A stretch of 6,053 nt of DNA. It comes from Caldisericia bacterium (GTDB lineage: Bacteria; Caldisericota; Caldisericia; UBA6126; JAGPKI01). Under the pieces are notes generated by a model that saw nothing but the letters and a program-made list of their open reading frames with translations, did not search any database and was not told where the DNA came from. This document shows, piece after piece, positions 5,852-6,053 of the stretch; within the stretch, counting starts at the first letter, position 1; the number at the start of each line of letters is the position of its first letter. The translations under genes were made by a program, and so were the position numbers. Location of the stretch: assembly GCA_018054005.1 (NCBI GenBank), contig JAGPKI010000085.1, positions 1 to 6,053 of the forward strand. Reading direction: 5' to 3'.

Positions 5852-6053
5852 AATAAACTATTTAATTTGTCCATCAGTTCTTTTTCTTTTTGTTTGTATT
5901 TTATTGGATTTCTAATTTTATATGCTTCTATAACTTTTTGAAGTTTTTCTGCTTGTGCTTTTCTTTTTTCTCTTTCTTCTTCTGGACTTAAAATATTTAT
6001 ATCTCCCGCACTTAACTTCATAGTAGATGAATCATTATTATCGTGTATATTCA
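5848..6053 (-). CDS. C-terminal part of the gene upstream of the portal, possibly large terminase
   Basis: Only the last 67 codons are in the window; the 5' part lies beyond the high-coordinate end. The frame is open to the edge and ends in TGA within the portal ATG (ATGA overlap), which supports it as a real, coupled gene. The visible sequence starts NIHDNNDSSTMKLSAGD, then INILSPEEEREKRKAQAEKL, a highly charged helix, and finishes with YKIRNPIKYKQKEKELMDKL plus NSLL. No ATPase or nuclease motif of a terminase is visible, so that identity rests only on position, since large terminase genes usually precede portals. A small accessory protein is the alternative. The C-terminal 32 or so residues closely match the C-terminus of the Stealth-like protein at 1285-2079. 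Confidence 0.7.
   Translation of the reverse strand, partial: NIHDNNDSSTMKLSAGDINILSPEEEREKRKAQAEKLQKVIEAYKIRNPIKYKQKEKELMDKLNSLL

Larger units (their letters stand above)
1..6053 (-). mobile_element. Tailed-phage late structural module (partial)
   Basis: All supported genes point the same way, with gaps of 12 to 79 bases or short overlaps. Their order is portal, small protein, scaffold, major capsid protein, adaptor, fibre, which is the usual head-assembly order of tailed phages. No integrase, attachment site, transfer RNA or host gene is visible, so the window cannot tell a free phage from a prophage. No promoter could be identified inside the module. It probably belongs to one or a few long late transcripts that start beyond the high-coordinate end. 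Both ends of the window cut through genes. Confidence 0.88.

Noticed and set aside
5721..5915. Plus-strand open frame of 64 codons with hydrophobic stretches
   Set aside because: It overlaps the portal start and the upstream gene's end on the opposite strand. Its hydrophobic look comes from reading AT-rich antisense sequence.

Overview
The window is part of the late structural (head) module of a tailed double-stranded DNA phage (Caudoviricetes), free or integrated. Every supported gene lies on the minus strand, so transcription runs from high to low coordinates. The DNA is AT-rich and gene-dense, and no host gene is visible. All three stop codons are used (TAA mostly, TAG once, TGA twice in ATGA overlaps), which fits the standard bacterial code. 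Almost no start codon has a Shine-Dalgarno sequence. Instead, five of eight leaders carry an AT-rich TAAATTA-like element. That would suit a phage of a host that relies little on Shine-Dalgarno pairing (Bacteroidota or a candidate-phylum bacterium are possibilities), but the sequence does not fix the host.

In transcription order: (1) 5848-6053, the C-terminal end of a gene that overlaps the portal start, possibly the large terminase; (2) 4037-5851, the portal; (3) 3690-4022, a small conserved-looking protein of unknown function; (4) 3079-3648, an acidic coiled-coil scaffold-type protein; (5) 2159-3031, the HK97-fold major capsid protein; (6) a 79-base gap with two abutting RNA hairpins; (7) 1285-2079, a Stealth-like sugar-phosphate transferase or glycosyltransferase; (8) 558-1295, a head-tail adaptor or tail accessory protein; (9) 202-561, a small protein with a four-fold decapeptide repeat; (10) 1-189, the N-terminus of a tail fibre-like protein that runs off the window.

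Portal, scaffold and capsid protein would build the procapsid, DNA would enter through the portal, and the adaptor would close the head and receive the tail. Genes 7-9 overlap by 11 and 4 bases, so the transferase is translationally tied to the virion genes. An adaptor and fibre so close to the capsid gene, with no tail tube or tape measure gene between them, hints at a short-tailed virion, but the tail region is not fully visible.

The most unusual points are a near-identical C-terminal tail shared by the Stealth-like protein and the otherwise different protein upstream of the portal, the transferase placed inside the structural operon (a candidate virion-glycosylating enzyme), and the hairpin pair behind the capsid gene, whose imperfect pairs are G-U only in the minus-strand RNA.
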